Source of the DNA: Saccharothrix sp. NRRL B-16348
Lineage (GTDB): Bacteria; Actinomycetota; Actinomycetes; Mycobacteriales; Pseudonocardiaceae
Length of the DNA stretch: 64,000 bases
NCBI RefSeq assembly: GCF_001280085.1
Contig: NZ_LGED01000024.1
Coordinates: 1-64,000 of the forward strand
Reading direction: 5' to 3'
The notes below the pieces were generated by a model. It saw only the letters and a list, made by a program, of their open reading frames with translations, ran no database searches and was not told the DNA's origin. Below are positions 25,273 to 35,344 of this stretch, piece after piece (position 1 is the first letter of the stretch; each line of letters starts with the position of its first letter). The position numbers were made by a program, and so were the translations under genes.

Positions 25273-28200
25273 TCAGTTGACGACGTCGTCCACGGACGGC
25301 GACTCGGTCCTCGACAGGTTGATGCCGAGGTTCGCGGCCGCGCGTTCGAGGTCTTCGTCGTCGCCGTCGCGCATCTCGATCGCGGCGCCGTCCGAAGACA
25401 GCACCTCGACGTTGAGGCACAGCGACTGGAGCTCCTTGAGCAGCACCTTGAAGGACTCCGGGATACCCGGCTCCGGGATGTTCTCGCCCTTGACGATGGC
25501 CTCGTAGACCTTCACGCGGCCGAGCACGTCGTCGGACTTGATCGTGAGCAGTTCCTGGAGCGTGTACGCGGCGCCGTACGCCTGCATCGCCCAGCACTCC
25601 ATCTCACCGAACCGCTGACCACCGAACTGCGCCTTACCACCCAGCGGCTGCTGCGTGATCATCGAGTACGGGCCGGTCGAGCGGGCGTGGATCTTGTCGT
25701 CGACCAGGTGCAGCAGCTTCAGGATGTACATGTAGCCGACGGACACCGGGAAGGGGTACGGCTCGCCGCTGCGCCCGTCGAGGAGCACCGCCTTGCCGTT
25801 CTCCTTGACCATCCGCTCGCCGTCGCGGTTCGGGATCGTCGAGCCGAGCAGGCCCGTGATCTCGTCCTCCTTGGCGCCGTCGAAGACGGGCGTGGCGGTC
25901 TTGGTGCCGGGTTCGACGTCGTACAGCTCCGCCGGCAGGTTCTTCGCCCAGTCCGGGTCGCCGTTGATGCTCCAGCCCTGCTTGGCGATCCACCCGAGGT
26001 GGGTCTCCAACACCTGGCCGATGTTCATACGACGCGGCACGCCGTGCGTGTTCAGCACGATGTCGACCGGGGTGCCGTCCTCGAGGAACGGCATGTCCTC
26101 GACCGGGAGGATCTTGCCGATGACGCCCTTGTTGCCGTGCCGGCCGGCGAGCTTGTCGCCGTCCTGGATCTTGCGCTTCTGGGCCACGTACACGCGGACC
26201 AGCTCGTTCACGCCGGGGGGCAGCTCGTCGTCGTCCTCGCGGCTGAACACGCGGATGCCGATGACCTTGCCGTACTCGCCGTGGGGCACCTTCAGCGACG
26301 TGTCGCGCACCTCGCGCGCCTTCTCGCCGAAGATCGCGCGGAGCAGGCGCTCCTCCGGGGTCAGCTCGGTCTCGCCCTTGGGCGTGACCTTGCCGACCAG
26401 GATGTCGCCGGGCTGGACCTCGGCGCCGATGCGGATGATGCCGCGCTCGTCGAGGTCGGCCAGGACCTCCTCGGAGACGTTCGGGATGTCCCGGGTGATC
26501 TCCTCGGCGCCCAGCTTGGTGTCCCGCGCGTCGATCTCGTGCTCCTCGATGTGGATCGAGGTCAGGACGTCGTCCTGCACGAGGCGCTGCGACAGGATGA
26601 TCGCGTCCTCGTAGTTGTGGCCCTCCCACGGCATGATCGCGACGAGCAGGTTCTTGCCCAGCGCCATCTCGCCGTTCTCGGTGCACGGGCCGTCGGCCAG
26701 CACCTGGCCCTCGTGCACCCGGTCGCCCTCGTTCACGATGGGCTTCTGGTTGATGCACGTGCCCTGGTTCGACCGGCGGAACTTGTGCAGGCCGTAGGTC
26801 TGCCGCGAGCCGTCGTCGGCCATGACCGTGACGTAGTCGGCGGAGATCTCCTCGACCGCACCGGTCTTCTTGGCCACCACGACGTCACCGGCGTCGACCG
26901 CGGCGCGCAGCTCCATGCCGGTGCCGACCAGCGGGGACTCGCTGCGCAGCAGCGGCACCGCCTGGCGCTGCATGTTCGCGCCCATCAGGGCGCGGTTCGC
27001 GTCGTCGTGCTCGAGGAACGGGATCATCGCGGTCGCGGCCGACACCATCTGCCGCGGCGAGACGTCCATGTAGTCCACGTCGGACGGGTCGATCTGCTCG
27101 ACCTCGCCGCCCTTCTTGCGGACCAGGACCTTCTCCTCGAGGAAGTTGCCCTCGTCGTCGATCTTGGCGTTCGCCTGCGCCTTGACGTAGCGGTCCTCTT
27201 CGTCGGCCGTCAGGTAGTCGATCTGGTCGGTGACCCGGCCGTCGACGACCTTGCGGTACGGCGTCTCGATGAAGCCGAACGGGTTGACCCGCCCGTAGGA
27301 GGACAGCGAGCCGATCAGGCCGATGTTCGGGCCTTCCGGCGTCTCGATCGGGCACATGCGGCCGTAGTGCGACGGGTGGACGTCGCGGACCTCCATGCCG
27401 GCGCGCTCACGGGACAGACCACCCGGGCCGAGCGCGGACAGGCGCCGCTTGTGGGTCAGGCCCGCGAGCGGGTTCGTCTGGTCCATGAACTGCGACAGCT
27501 GGGACGTGCCGAAGAACTCCTTGATCGCCGCCACCACCGGGCGGATGTTGATCAGGGTCTGCGGCGTGATGGCCTCGACGTCCTGGGTCGTCATGCGCTC
27601 GCGGACGACGCGCTCCATGCGGGACAGGCCGACCCGGATCTGGTTCTGGATCAGCTCGCCGACGGTGCGCAGGCGGCGGTTGCCGAAGTGGTCGATGTCG
27701 TCGACCTCGACGGGCACCTCGGTGTCGCCGGGCTTCATCGACGTCTCACCGGCGTGCAGGCGGACCAGGTACTCGATCGTCGTGACGATGTCGTCCTCGG
27801 TCAGCACGCCCGTGGAGATCGGGGAGGCCAGGCCCAGCTTCTTGTTGATCTTGTACCGGCCGACCTTCGCGAGGTCGTAGCGCTTGTCCTTGAAGAACAG
27901 GTTCTCCAGCAGCGCCTGCGCGGACTCCTTCGTCGGCGGCTCGCCCGGACGCAGCTTGCGGTAGATGTCGAGCAACGCCTCGTCGGTGCCCGCGGTGTGG
28001 TCCTTCTCCAGCGTCGTCAGCAGCGTCTCGCTGAACGAGAAGCGCTCGCGGATCTGCTCGGTGGTCCAACCCAACGCCTTCAGCAGCACGGTCACCGGCT
28101 GGCGGCGCTTGCGGTCGATGCGGACACCGACGGTGTCGCGCTTGTCGACGTCGAACTCCAGCCAGGCACCCCGAGACGGGATGATCTTGACGCTGAAGAC

Positions 28201-28755
28201 GTCCTTGTCGGTCGTCTTGTCGATCGCGGTGTCGTAGTAGACACCCGGCGAGCGGACGAGCTGGGAAACCACGACCCGCTCGGTGCCGTTGATGATGAAC
28301 GTGCCCTTGTCGGTCATCATCGGGAAGTCACCCATGAACACGGTCTGGCTCTTGATCTCGCCAGTGGTGTGGTTGGTGAACTCCGCCGTGACGAACAACG
28401 GGGCGGCGTACGTCATGTCCTTGTCCTTGCACTCCTCGGTCGAGGCCTTGACCTCGTCGAAGCGCGGGTCGGAGAAGGAGAGCGACATCGAGCCGGAGAA
28501 GTCCTCGATCGGGGAGATCTCGTTCAAGACCTCCTCGAGGCCGCCCGTCGGCGCCTCGTCACCTTCGTCGACGCGGCGCTGGAACCACGCCTCGTCGCCG
28601 GTGAGCCATTCGAACGACTGGATCTGCAGGTCGAGCAGGTTGGGCGTCTGAAGCGGTTCGTGGATCTTCGCGAAAGAGACTCGCTTCGGCGCTCCGGGAA
28701 TCCCCGACGTGGAGTTGGTCGCAGCAGTGGCCTTGGTCGCGCGAGAGATCGCCAA
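25273..28755 (-). CDS. rpoB: RNA polymerase beta subunit
   Basis: 1160 residues. The start is the TTG at 28755, supported by GGAAGGA 7 nt upstream. The rifampicin-binding cluster ([17 protein letters not shown], then [13 protein letters not shown]) has wild-type residues at the Asp, His and Ser positions that change in resistant strains, so the enzyme should be rifampicin-sensitive. The product forms the active-centre cleft with beta'. No second rpoB copy is present in the window. Confidence 0.99.
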   Translation of the reverse strand: MAISRATKATAATNSTSGIPGAPKRVSFAKIHEPLQTPNLLDLQIQSFEWLTGDEAWFQRRVDEGDEAPTGGLEEVLNEISPIEDFSGSMSLSFSDPRFDEVKASTEECKDKDMTYAAPLFVTAEFTNHTTGEIKSQTVFMGDFPMMTDKGTFIINGTERVVVSQLVRSPGVYYDTAIDKTTDKDVFSVKIIPSRGAWLEFDVDKRDTVGVRIDRKRRQPVTVLLKALGWTTEQIRERFSFSETLLTTLEKDHTAGTDEALLDIYRKLRPGEPPTKESAQALLENLFFKDKRYDLAKVGRYKINKKLGLASPISTGVLTEDDIVTTIEYLVRLHAGETSMKPGDTEVPVEVDDIDHFGNRRLRTVGELIQNQIRVGLSRMERVVRERMTTQDVEAITPQTLINIRPVVAAIKEFFGTSQLSQFMDQTNPLAGLTHKRRLSALGPGGLSRERAGMEVRDVHPSHYGRMCPIETPEGPNIGLIGSLSSYGRVNPFGFIETPYRKVVDGRVTDQIDYLTADEEDRYVKAQANAKIDDEGNFLEEKVLVRKKGGEVEQIDPSDVDYMDVSPRQMVSAATAMIPFLEHDDANRALMGANMQRQAVPLLRSESPLVGTGMELRAAVDAGDVVVAKKTGAVEEISADYVTVMADDGSRQTYGLHKFRRSNQGTCINQKPIVNEGDRVHEGQVLADGPCTENGEMALGKNLLVAIMPWEGHNYEDAIILSQRLVQDDVLTSIHIEEHEIDARDTKLGAEEITRDIPNVSEEVLADLDERGIIRIGAEVQPGDILVGKVTPKGETELTPEERLLRAIFGEKAREVRDTSLKVPHGEYGKVIGIRVFSREDDDELPPGVNELVRVYVAQKRKIQDGDKLAGRHGNKGVIGKILPVEDMPFLEDGTPVDIVLNTHGVPRRMNIGQVLETHLGWIAKQGWSINGDPDWAKNLPAELYDVEPGTKTATPVFDGAKEDEITGLLGSTIPNRDGERMVKENGKAVLLDGRSGEPYPFPVSVGYMYILKLLHLVDDKIHARSTGPYSMITQQPLGGKAQFGGQRFGEMECWAMQAYGAAYTLQELLTIKSDDVLGRVKVYEAIVKGENIPEPGIPESFKVLLKELQSLCLNVEVLSSDGAAIEMRDGDDEDLERAAANLGINLSRTESPSVDDVVN

Positions 28756-29195
28756 GATGCGTCCTTCCAGGGACAGGTAGCTGGCTAGTCAGCGGAACTA
28801 GCACGGCTGTCAAGGGTGCGGCGATGCCCGGCAATCCAGCTCTCGGCGAAGGGCAAACGGAAAGAGGGCAGCGCAAAGGAGCAGTCTAGCCACGCGCGCG
28901 GCAACTGTCGAGAGGCACCTGGAAGGACCTTTCTCGTGCTCACCGACAGAGTGACCCCGCCGACGCCCACAGTCAAGATGCCACGCGGCGATCACCCCAC
29001 TGGCGCAAGGCGCGATAACGCGGAGTTACCGCTGTGACCTGCGAAAATACATGGACGTGAGCAACCGTGAACCTTTGGCGGGTGTTCAGACCCCGAAGGG
29101 AGACAGTGACGATCCCGTTCAGTTACCTGCTCAAAAATGTGGCGCAGATCACGTATTCTGAGGCTTGAAACCCGGTCCGGAGTCCTGAGTGGACG
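28756..29195. other. rpoB upstream region, non-coding
   Basis: About 440 nt between the mce operon end and rpoB with no supported gene. It contains one good minus-strand promoter (28883-28911) and otherwise nothing recognisable. Confidence 0.5.
28883..28911 (-). promoter_or_regulatory. rpoB: Probable rpoB promoter
   Basis: On the minus strand TCGACA (28906-28911) and TAGACT (28883-28888) are spaced by exactly 17 nt. They match the actinobacterial major-sigma pattern TTGACA/TANNNT well. Transcription would begin about 120 nt before the rpoB TTG. Confidence 0.65.
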
Positions 29196-29224
29196 CCCGG
29201 AGCGGCCGTCCGGCCGCCACCGGG
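29196..29224 (-). terminator. Possible terminator of the mce operon
   Basis: GCGGCCG/CGGCCGC (29202-29208, 29211-29217) with flanking CCGG complementarity lies just past the last Mce-associated gene. The loop is very tight (2 nt) and no T-run follows, so the call is tentative. Confidence 0.35.
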
Positions 29225-29225
29225 G

Positions 29226-30227
29226 TCAGCACTTGGCGGTTTCGGCCGCCTGGTCGCCGCTCTGGCCGAACATCTCCATGTTGTCGACCTTCCACCGGCC
29301 GTCGACCCGCTGCGCGCTCACCCGCATCGTCGCGGTGCCGCCGCCGCTCTGGTTGTCGGTGGTGCGCGTGGTGATCTGGTTGAGGAACAGCAGCACGGTG
29401 GCGTGGTCGCCGTCGAGCGAGGTCACGCCGCTGGACACGGCCTTCACCGTGACCACGAGCTTCTGCTCGGGCGCGAGCGTGCGCACCGGGCCGAAGACCG
29501 CGTTGTACTGGCACTGCGCCTTGCCGATGAGCAGCTCGTTGGCCGCCTTCTCGGTGGCGGAGACGTCGGCGAAGTTGTACGAGAACGCCTTCTCGATCGC
29601 CTCGCGGGTCTGCCCGACGACCTCGGTCGTGCCCGCGCTGTCCACCAGGGCCCGGTTGTAGCTGACGCCGTCGGCCCGGTTCTGGAACCACACGCCCAGC
29701 CCGACCAGGAGCGCGGCCAGCACGACCAGGGCGATCGGCAGGGCGGGGCCGGACGCGGCGAGTCGGGACGAGCGGTCCGCGGGCCGGTTGTGCCGGGCGG
29801 CCCAGGCGTCGGCGTCGGACTTCGCCCGGTGCGCGCCGTCGTCGGTCAGCACGCTGGGCGCGACGGCCTCGCCGGTGCGCTTGCGGCGGCCGGTCGGGCG
29901 GGGGCGGGGCGCGGGCTCGGAGGTCTCGCCCTCGGCCTCGTCGTCCTCGCTGGGCTCGATCAGGCCCGTGACCTCGGTCGGACGGGTGAGGTCACGGTCG
30001 GAGGGCAGGGTCTCGGTGCGTGCGGCGCTCGTGTCGATGGCCGCGGTGTCGAGGGCGGTCGTGTCGATGGCCGCCGTGGCATCGGTGCCGTCGACCTGCG
30101 CGTCCTCGACCGGCGTCGTGTCGGACGGTGCGGCCTGCTCGGGGCGTTTGCGCAGGCCGGCGACGCGCGGCCGGGTGGTCGGCGTGGTCGGGACGGGGCG
30201 GCGGCGGGGCGGTGGCACTGACGTCAT
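29226..30227 (-). CDS. Mce-associated membrane protein with long acidic N-terminus
   Basis: 333 residues. Residues 1-155 are low-complexity (Pro/Arg, then Asp/Thr/Ala-rich with repeated DTAAIDT) and presumably cytoplasmic. One transmembrane helix follows (ALPIALVVLAALLVGLGVWF). The Mce-associated (Mam/Mas) extracytoplasmic domain ends with RVDGRWKVDNMEMF. It is the last gene of the mce operon. The ATG at 30227 lies too close to GAGGAG; the GTG at 30218, with 9-nt spacing, may be the real start. It likely stabilises the transporter complex. Confidence 0.85.
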   Translation of the reverse strand: MTSVPPPRRRPVPTTPTTRPRVAGLRKRPEQAAPSDTTPVEDAQVDGTDATAAIDTTALDTAAIDTSAARTETLPSDRDLTRPTEVTGLIEPSEDDEAEGETSEPAPRPRPTGRRKRTGEAVAPSVLTDDGAHRAKSDADAWAARHNRPADRSSRLAASGPALPIALVVLAALLVGLGVWFQNRADGVSYNRALVDSAGTTEVVGQTREAIEKAFSYNFADVSATEKAANELLIGKAQCQYNAVFGPVRTLAPEQKLVVTVKAVSSGVTSLDGDHATVLLFLNQITTRTTDNQSGGGTATMRVSAQRVDGRWKVDNMEMFGQSGDQAAETAKC

Positions 30228-30236
30228 CTCCTCGGG

Positions 30237-30749
30237 TCACGCGCCGCCGGGCGAGACCGGCCCCAGCGCGCTGAGCTTCCAACCGGCGTCGGTGCGGGTC
30301 AGGTCGGTCTGGTACCCGTTGACCTTCCTCACCGACTGCCCGCTCTCCGGCGTCACCGTGGTCTCCACGACCGCGATGAGGTGCGCCTTCCCGGCCCGCG
30401 CGTCGAGCTCGGTGACGGACGCGTCCAGCACCCGGCTCACGGTCACCGTCTTGGCGTCCTCGATCTGCTTGCGGCGCTTGTCCCGGCCGTCCTCGATCTC
30501 GGCGCGCAGCTCACCCGTGGACGAGTCGAGCCAGCGGGTGAGGTCCTCGTCCACCTTCTTGTAGTCGAGGGTGGTGAAGTTCGCGATCCCCACCTGCCCG
30601 ACCCGCAGCACCTCTTCGCGCTCCCGCGAGAACGCCACCGAGTCGTTCGAGGACGCGCTCCACCACGACACCCCCGCCCACAGCGCGTAGCCGGCGGCCA
30701 GCACCGCGAGCGCGGCCGCGACCGGCAGCGTCCAACGTCGAACGTCCAT
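30237..30749 (-). CDS. Mce-associated membrane protein
   Basis: 170 residues: one N-terminal transmembrane helix (VAAALAVLAAGYALWAGV), then an extracytoplasmic domain of the Mce-associated type ending GWKLSALGPVSPGGA. It lies 12 nt downstream of mceF and 9 nt before the second associated protein. The family accompanies MceA-F in actinobacterial lipid importers. Confidence 0.85.
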   Translation of the reverse strand: MDVRRWTLPVAAALAVLAAGYALWAGVSWWSASSNDSVAFSREREEVLRVGQVGIANFTTLDYKKVDEDLTRWLDSSTGELRAEIEDGRDKRRKQIEDAKTVTVSRVLDASVTELDARAGKAHLIAVVETTVTPESGQSVRKVNGYQTDLTRTDAGWKLSALGPVSPGGA

Positions 30750-30761
30750 CAGTCCCTCTCC

Positions 30762-31997
30762 TCAGCCCGGCAGACCGAGCAGCTGCCCGAGGCTGGTCAG
30801 CACCGGCGGCTCGGCGGCGGTCTGGCCCGCGGCCGGCTCCCGACCCGGCTGCGACGTCGCGTCACCGGCCGGCGTCGCCACCGGGATGCCACCGTAAGGC
30901 GCGTTCTGGGCACCCCGCACGCCGGTGGCGCTGCCGGGCGCCAACGCGCAGTACGCCTGCGTGTTGAACTCGGCCTGGGTGGTGTCGGTGCCCTGCCGGA
31001 TCGTGGTCGTGTCGTAGCCGACCGTGCACGGCGGCGGGTCGAACACGTTCAGGGCCAGCCCGAAGTGCGCGCCCGTGCCGTCGCCCTTGGCCACGGTGAA
31101 CCCGCCGCCGACGATGATCGGGTAGGTGACGGCGATCTGCTCCAGCCCGTCCAGCCGCGTGACCAGGATGTTCCCCGTGGTCAGGAGGTTGGCCAGCACC
31201 ACGCCCAGGTTGGGCCCGGTCTCCCGGAGCAGCGCCGACACCTGCTCCGCGGCCTGCGGCGACACGCCGATGAGCCGCCGGAGGTCGGTGTCGGAGTTCT
31301 TCAGCTGCTCGGCGAGCGCCCGCAGGTCGGTGGAGAACGATCGGATCGCGCCGCCCTGCTCGGCCTGCGTGTTCAGCACCACCAGCCCGCTGTCGAGCAG
31401 CGCCTTCGTCTGCGGCAGGTGCTCCGTCGCCGCCTGGGTGAACAGCTTGGTGTTGTCCAGCAGCACCTGCAGGTCCGGCCCGGTGCCGTTGAACGCCAGG
31501 TCCAGCTCGTCGACCACGGTCCGCAGCGACTCGGTCGGCACCGACTTGGCGAACGCGTCGAGGTTGGTCAGCAGGTCGTCCACCGGCGGCGGCGTCTTCG
31601 TGGCCGACCGCGGGATGACCGACCCGTCCGCCAGGTACGGCCCGTCCTCGCCGCGCGGGCGCAGGTCGACGAACTGCTCGCCCACGGCGGACCGGTTGGC
31701 CACCACGGCTTCGAGGTCGGCCGGGATGGACGGCGCGCTCGGGTCGATGTCCAGGTCGACCTCCAGCCCGTCCCCGGTCAGCCTCATCTGCCCGACCCGG
31801 CCCACGGCGACGCCCCGGTAGGTGACCTCGGCGTTGGTGAACACGCCGCCGGAGTCCGCGAGCTGCATCGTCACCACGTACCCCGACGCGCCGAACACGC
31901 GGCCGAGCCCGACGTACCGCGCGCCGACATAGCTCACGCCGACCAGGGCGATCAGCACGAACGCGCCGATCTGGAGCTTGATCCGGCCCGAGATCAC
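30762..31997 (-). CDS. mceF: MCE family protein, MceF-type
   Basis: Substrate-binding component of an Mce lipid importer, 411 residues. An N-terminal membrane anchor (LQIGAFVLIALVGVSYVGARY) is followed by one MCE domain (VTMQLADSGGVFTNAEVTYRG, about residues 42-120). A long helical region and a Pro/Ala-rich tail follow. The GTG start overlaps mceE by 4 nt. Assignment as F rests on its position as sixth of six. Confidence 0.92.
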   Translation of the reverse strand: MISGRIKLQIGAFVLIALVGVSYVGARYVGLGRVFGASGYVVTMQLADSGGVFTNAEVTYRGVAVGRVGQMRLTGDGLEVDLDIDPSAPSIPADLEAVVANRSAVGEQFVDLRPRGEDGPYLADGSVIPRSATKTPPPVDDLLTNLDAFAKSVPTESLRTVVDELDLAFNGTGPDLQVLLDNTKLFTQAATEHLPQTKALLDSGLVVLNTQAEQGGAIRSFSTDLRALAEQLKNSDTDLRRLIGVSPQAAEQVSALLRETGPNLGVVLANLLTTGNILVTRLDGLEQIAVTYPIIVGGGFTVAKGDGTGAHFGLALNVFDPPPCTVGYDTTTIRQGTDTTQAEFNTQAYCALAPGSATGVRGAQNAPYGGIPVATPAGDATSQPGREPAAGQTAAEPPVLTSLGQLLGLPG

Positions 31998-33151
31998 CGC
32001 CCACCTCCGAGCAGTCCGCCGAGCAGGTCGCCGAGCCCGGAGTCGCCCGACACGCCGGGCAGCGGCAGGTTCGGGAGGGGCAGCGGCAGGGACGGCGCGG
32101 TGCCGTCGACGCCGGGCAGCCCGGGCAGGGTGGGCAGCGGCGACTGCCGCGACCGGCCGAGGTTGTCCACGATCGTGCCCAGGTCCAGGTCGATGTCGGC
32201 GTACATGTTCGTGTAGTCGCCCTTTATGGCGTCCATCGCCGAGTCCGGGAACGGGTAGGTCAGCAGCAGCTCGAAGCCGTTGGGCAGGTTCGTGCCCGCC
32301 TCGGCGAGCTTCTGCAACGTCGGCGTCAGCGCCTTCAGGTCGGCCACGATGTCGTCCTTGGACTTGTGCACCGTGTCCACCGCGACGTCGGACAGCGCGT
32401 CGAGCGACTGCAGCAGCGTGACCAGCTGGGTGCGCTGCTCGCTGAGCACCTTCAGGCCCGGCTCCAGCCCGTCCAGCACGCCGGTGATCTGGTCGCGCTG
32501 GGCGTTCAGCGTGCCGCCGAGCCGGTTGAGCCCGTCCAACGCGCGGGTGATCTCGCCCTTGTGCGCGTCGAGGTCGCCGACCAGCACGTTCAGGTTGTGC
32601 AGCAGCGACCGGATCTGCGGCTCGTTCCCCTCCAGGGCCGCGTTCAGCTCCCGGCTGATGTCCTGGAGCTGGGCGATGCCACCGCCGTTGAGCAGCATGG
32701 ACAGCGCGCCGAAGACCTCTTCGACCTCGGGGTTGCGGTTGGTCCGCTCGACCGGGATGACCGAGCCGCCGGTCAGGGAACCCTCCGCGCGTCCCTCGGC
32801 GGGCCCGGCCAGCTCGACGTACTTCTCGCCGAGCAGCGCGGACTGGCGCAGCCGGGCGACCGCGTTGCCCGGCAGCTTCACGTCGCCGTTGACCAGCACG
32901 GTCACCTCGGCGGTCCAGCCGTCCGCGCCCAGGTCGATCCGGTCGACCCGGCCGACGGGCACGTCGTTGACCTTCACGCCGGCCTGCGGCACCAGGTCCA
33001 GCACGTCCTTGAATCGCACCTTCACCTCGTACGGCCGGTCGCCGACGTCCGCGCCGCCGGGCAGCGGCATGTTGTAGACGCCGTCGAAGCCACCCGAGCC
33101 GCAGCCGGTCAGCACCAGCGCGCTCGCCACGAGCACCGCGAACCGCCTCAC
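31994..33151 (-). CDS. mceE: MCE family lipoprotein, MceE-type
   Basis: 385 residues from the GTG at 33151, which overlaps the mceD stop as GTGA. A short signal peptide ends in the lipobox LVLTGCGSGG (Cys at about residue 16), so it is lipid-anchored, the hallmark of MceE. The MCE domain (VKVRFKDVLDLVPQAGVKVND) and a helical channel region follow, then a Pro/Gly/Leu-rich tail. Confidence 0.94.
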   Translation of the reverse strand: MRRFAVLVASALVLTGCGSGGFDGVYNMPLPGGADVGDRPYEVKVRFKDVLDLVPQAGVKVNDVPVGRVDRIDLGADGWTAEVTVLVNGDVKLPGNAVARLRQSALLGEKYVELAGPAEGRAEGSLTGGSVIPVERTNRNPEVEEVFGALSMLLNGGGIAQLQDISRELNAALEGNEPQIRSLLHNLNVLVGDLDAHKGEITRALDGLNRLGGTLNAQRDQITGVLDGLEPGLKVLSEQRTQLVTLLQSLDALSDVAVDTVHKSKDDIVADLKALTPTLQKLAEAGTNLPNGFELLLTYPFPDSAMDAIKGDYTNMYADIDLDLGTIVDNLGRSRQSPLPTLPGLPGVDGTAPSLPLPLPNLPLPGVSGDSGLGDLLGGLLGGGR

Positions 33152-34317
33152 CGCGGCACCCCCGCGAGCGGCAGGGGCAGCGGCAGCTTGCCCTGGGCGA
33201 GGTCGGTCGCGACCTCCTGCGGCGTCTTCAACGGCACCGCGCCGCTGAGCACCGGCTCCAGTTGGCGGCACGCCTCGGCGAGCACACCCGGCACCCGGCC
33301 CGGCTCGACACCCTGGATGAGCTTGCAGATCAGCACGATCGGCGGCTGGCTCAGCTCGTTCAGGTCGGCCCGCGCGTCGAGCGTGCCGGAGGCCGCGTTG
33401 TAGGCGTTCTGGAGGTTCCCGAGGGCGAGCGGCCCGACGTCCAGCGCCTCCGCCAGCGACGCGCGCTGGTCGACCAGGATCTGGGTGATGCCGGCGAGCT
33501 TGTCGACGTTCGACTTGAGCACGGCCCGGTTGTCCTGGATGAAGCCCTGGACCTGGCCGAGCGCGGTGGCCAGCTCGTTCAGCGCGCCGCCCAGGTTCTC
33601 CCGCTCGTCGGCGAGGAAGCCGGCGACCTCGGCAAGCTGCCGGTTGAGGTCGCGCACCTGGCTGTCGTTCGCGGCCAGCATCCCGGTGAACTTCTGCAGG
33701 TTGTCCACGGTGCCGAACAGGTCGTCCTTCGAGCCGGACAACGTGCGGGTGGCGTCACCGAGCTGCTTGACGGTGTCGCCGAGCGCCTGCCCGTTGCCCT
33801 GGAGGTTGTTGGCCGCCGAGTCGAGCAGCTCGGACAGCGCGCCGTCCTTGTTCGCCCCGTTCGGGCCGAGCGCGGTGGTCAGCTTGTCCAGGCTCGCGTA
33901 CAGCTCGTCCAGCTCGACGGGGGTGGCGGTGCGCTCGCGCGGGATGGTGGCGCCGTCGCCCATCACGTCGCCGCCGGTGTAGACGGGCGCGAGCTGCACG
34001 TACCGGTCGCTGACCACGCTGGGCGCGACCACGACGGCCTGCGCGTCCGCGGGCACCCGCACCCCGCGGTCGACCGACATCACCACCTTGACCAGCGCGC
34101 CCTGCGGCTCGACCTCCTCGATCGTGCCGATCCGCACGCCGAGCACGCGCACGTCCGAGCCGGGGTAGACGCCGACGGCCGCGCCGAACATCGCGGTCAC
34201 CCGTCGGCTGTCGGCGCCGGCGAACACCCACCACATCGCCGCCGCGGCCACGATCGCGAGCACGCACGCGATCGCGACGGCCCGGACCAGGTCACGGCCC
34301 GCTCTCGTGGTCGCCAC
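33148..34317 (-). CDS. mceD: MCE family protein, MceD-type
   Basis: 389 residues with one N-terminal transmembrane helix (VAIACVLAIVAAAAMWWVF). The MCE domain (VTAMFGAAVGVYPGSDVRVLG) and a long helical segment follow. The GTG start lies 1 nt after mceC and the stop overlaps mceE. It is fourth in the mceA-F series. Confidence 0.93.
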   Translation of the reverse strand: MATTRAGRDLVRAVAIACVLAIVAAAAMWWVFAGADSRRVTAMFGAAVGVYPGSDVRVLGVRIGTIEEVEPQGALVKVVMSVDRGVRVPADAQAVVVAPSVVSDRYVQLAPVYTGGDVMGDGATIPRERTATPVELDELYASLDKLTTALGPNGANKDGALSELLDSAANNLQGNGQALGDTVKQLGDATRTLSGSKDDLFGTVDNLQKFTGMLAANDSQVRDLNRQLAEVAGFLADERENLGGALNELATALGQVQGFIQDNRAVLKSNVDKLAGITQILVDQRASLAEALDVGPLALGNLQNAYNAASGTLDARADLNELSQPPIVLICKLIQGVEPGRVPGVLAEACRQLEPVLSGAVPLKTPQEVATDLAQGKLPLPLPLAGVPR

Positions 34318-34318
34318 G

Positions 34319-35344
34319 TCAGTTCCCCCTCTGCACGCCGGGAGGGAGGCAGCCCTCTTCGTTGAAGCCGACCACGCCGAGGTTCACCGACGGCGGCAGC
34401 AGGCCGCAGATGTAGACGTCGAACCAGCGGCCGTTGCCCAGGGTGTTGGCGAACACCCGGAAGAACGGGCCCATCAGCGCCAGGCTGCGGTCCAGCGAGT
34501 CCTGGTTGCGCTGCAACATCGTGGTGACCCGCTCCAGCTGCTCCAGCGCGGGCCGCAGCTGCGCGGAGTTGTCGGCGACCAGGCCGGACAGCTCCTTGGA
34601 CAGCTCACGGGTGCCCTTGAGCAGCGCCCCGATCGCGTCCCGCCGCTTGCGCAGCTCCTCCAGCAGCAGGTTGCCGTCCGCGAGCAGCTTCTCGAACTGC
34701 TCGTTGCGGTCGGACAGGGTCTTGGTGATCTCGTTCGTGTTGGCCAGGAGCCGGGCCAGCTGCTCGTCGCGCGACGAGATCGTCTTCGACAGCGCCGACA
34801 GGCCGTCCAACGCGCCGCGCACGCTCTCCGCGGAGCCCTGGAACGTCTCCGACAGCACCTGGAAGCTGTCCGCGAGCTGCTGGGTGTCGATCTGGCCGAC
34901 CGTGGACGCCAGGCCGTTGAACGCCTCCTGCACGTCGTACGGCGACAGCGTGCGTTCCCGCGGGATCGGCTCGCCCGGGTCCAGCGGCTGCGCGCCCTGC
35001 GGGTCCAGGGCCAGGAACTTCTGGCCCAGCAGCGTCTTGATCCGGATCACCGCGGTGGTGCGGTCGCCGACCCAGGCGTCCTTCACCCGGAACGACACCT
35101 TCACCTTGTCGCCGTCCAGCTCGACCTTGGTCACCTTGCCGACCTTCACCCCGGCCACCCGCACCTCGTTCGACGGGATCAGGCCCGCCGCCTCGGTGAA
35201 CTCGGCCGAGTACGTGGTGCCGCCGCCGATGATCGGCAGGTCGTCGGAGTAGAAGGTGGCGAGCAGCAGCAGGGCGATCACGGTGAGGCTCACCGCGCCG
35301 ACCGCCACCGGGTTCCGCTGCGCCGCGTTCTTCGGGGTTCTCAT
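34319..35344 (-). CDS. mceC: MCE family protein, MceC-type
   Basis: 341 residues from the ATG at 35344, which overlaps the mceB stop as ATGA. It has an N-terminal membrane helix (VAVGAVSLTVIALLLLATFY) and an MCE domain (YSAEFTEAAGLIPSNEVRVAG). A helical needle-like region follows, rich in repeated leucine/arginine heptads. Third of six MCE genes. Confidence 0.93.
   Translation of the reverse strand: MRTPKNAAQRNPVAVGAVSLTVIALLLLATFYSDDLPIIGGGTTYSAEFTEAAGLIPSNEVRVAGVKVGKVTKVELDGDKVKVSFRVKDAWVGDRTTAVIRIKTLLGQKFLALDPQGAQPLDPGEPIPRERTLSPYDVQEAFNGLASTVGQIDTQQLADSFQVLSETFQGSAESVRGALDGLSALSKTISSRDEQLARLLANTNEITKTLSDRNEQFEKLLADGNLLLEELRKRRDAIGALLKGTRELSKELSGLVADNSAQLRPALEQLERVTTMLQRNQDSLDRSLALMGPFFRVFANTLGNGRWFDVYICGLLPPSVNLGVVGFNEEGCLPPGVQRGN

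Noticed and set aside
25687..28788. Long plus-strand open frame opposite rpoB
   Set aside because: Same antisense effect as for rpoC; no family features and rpoB itself is unambiguous on the minus strand.
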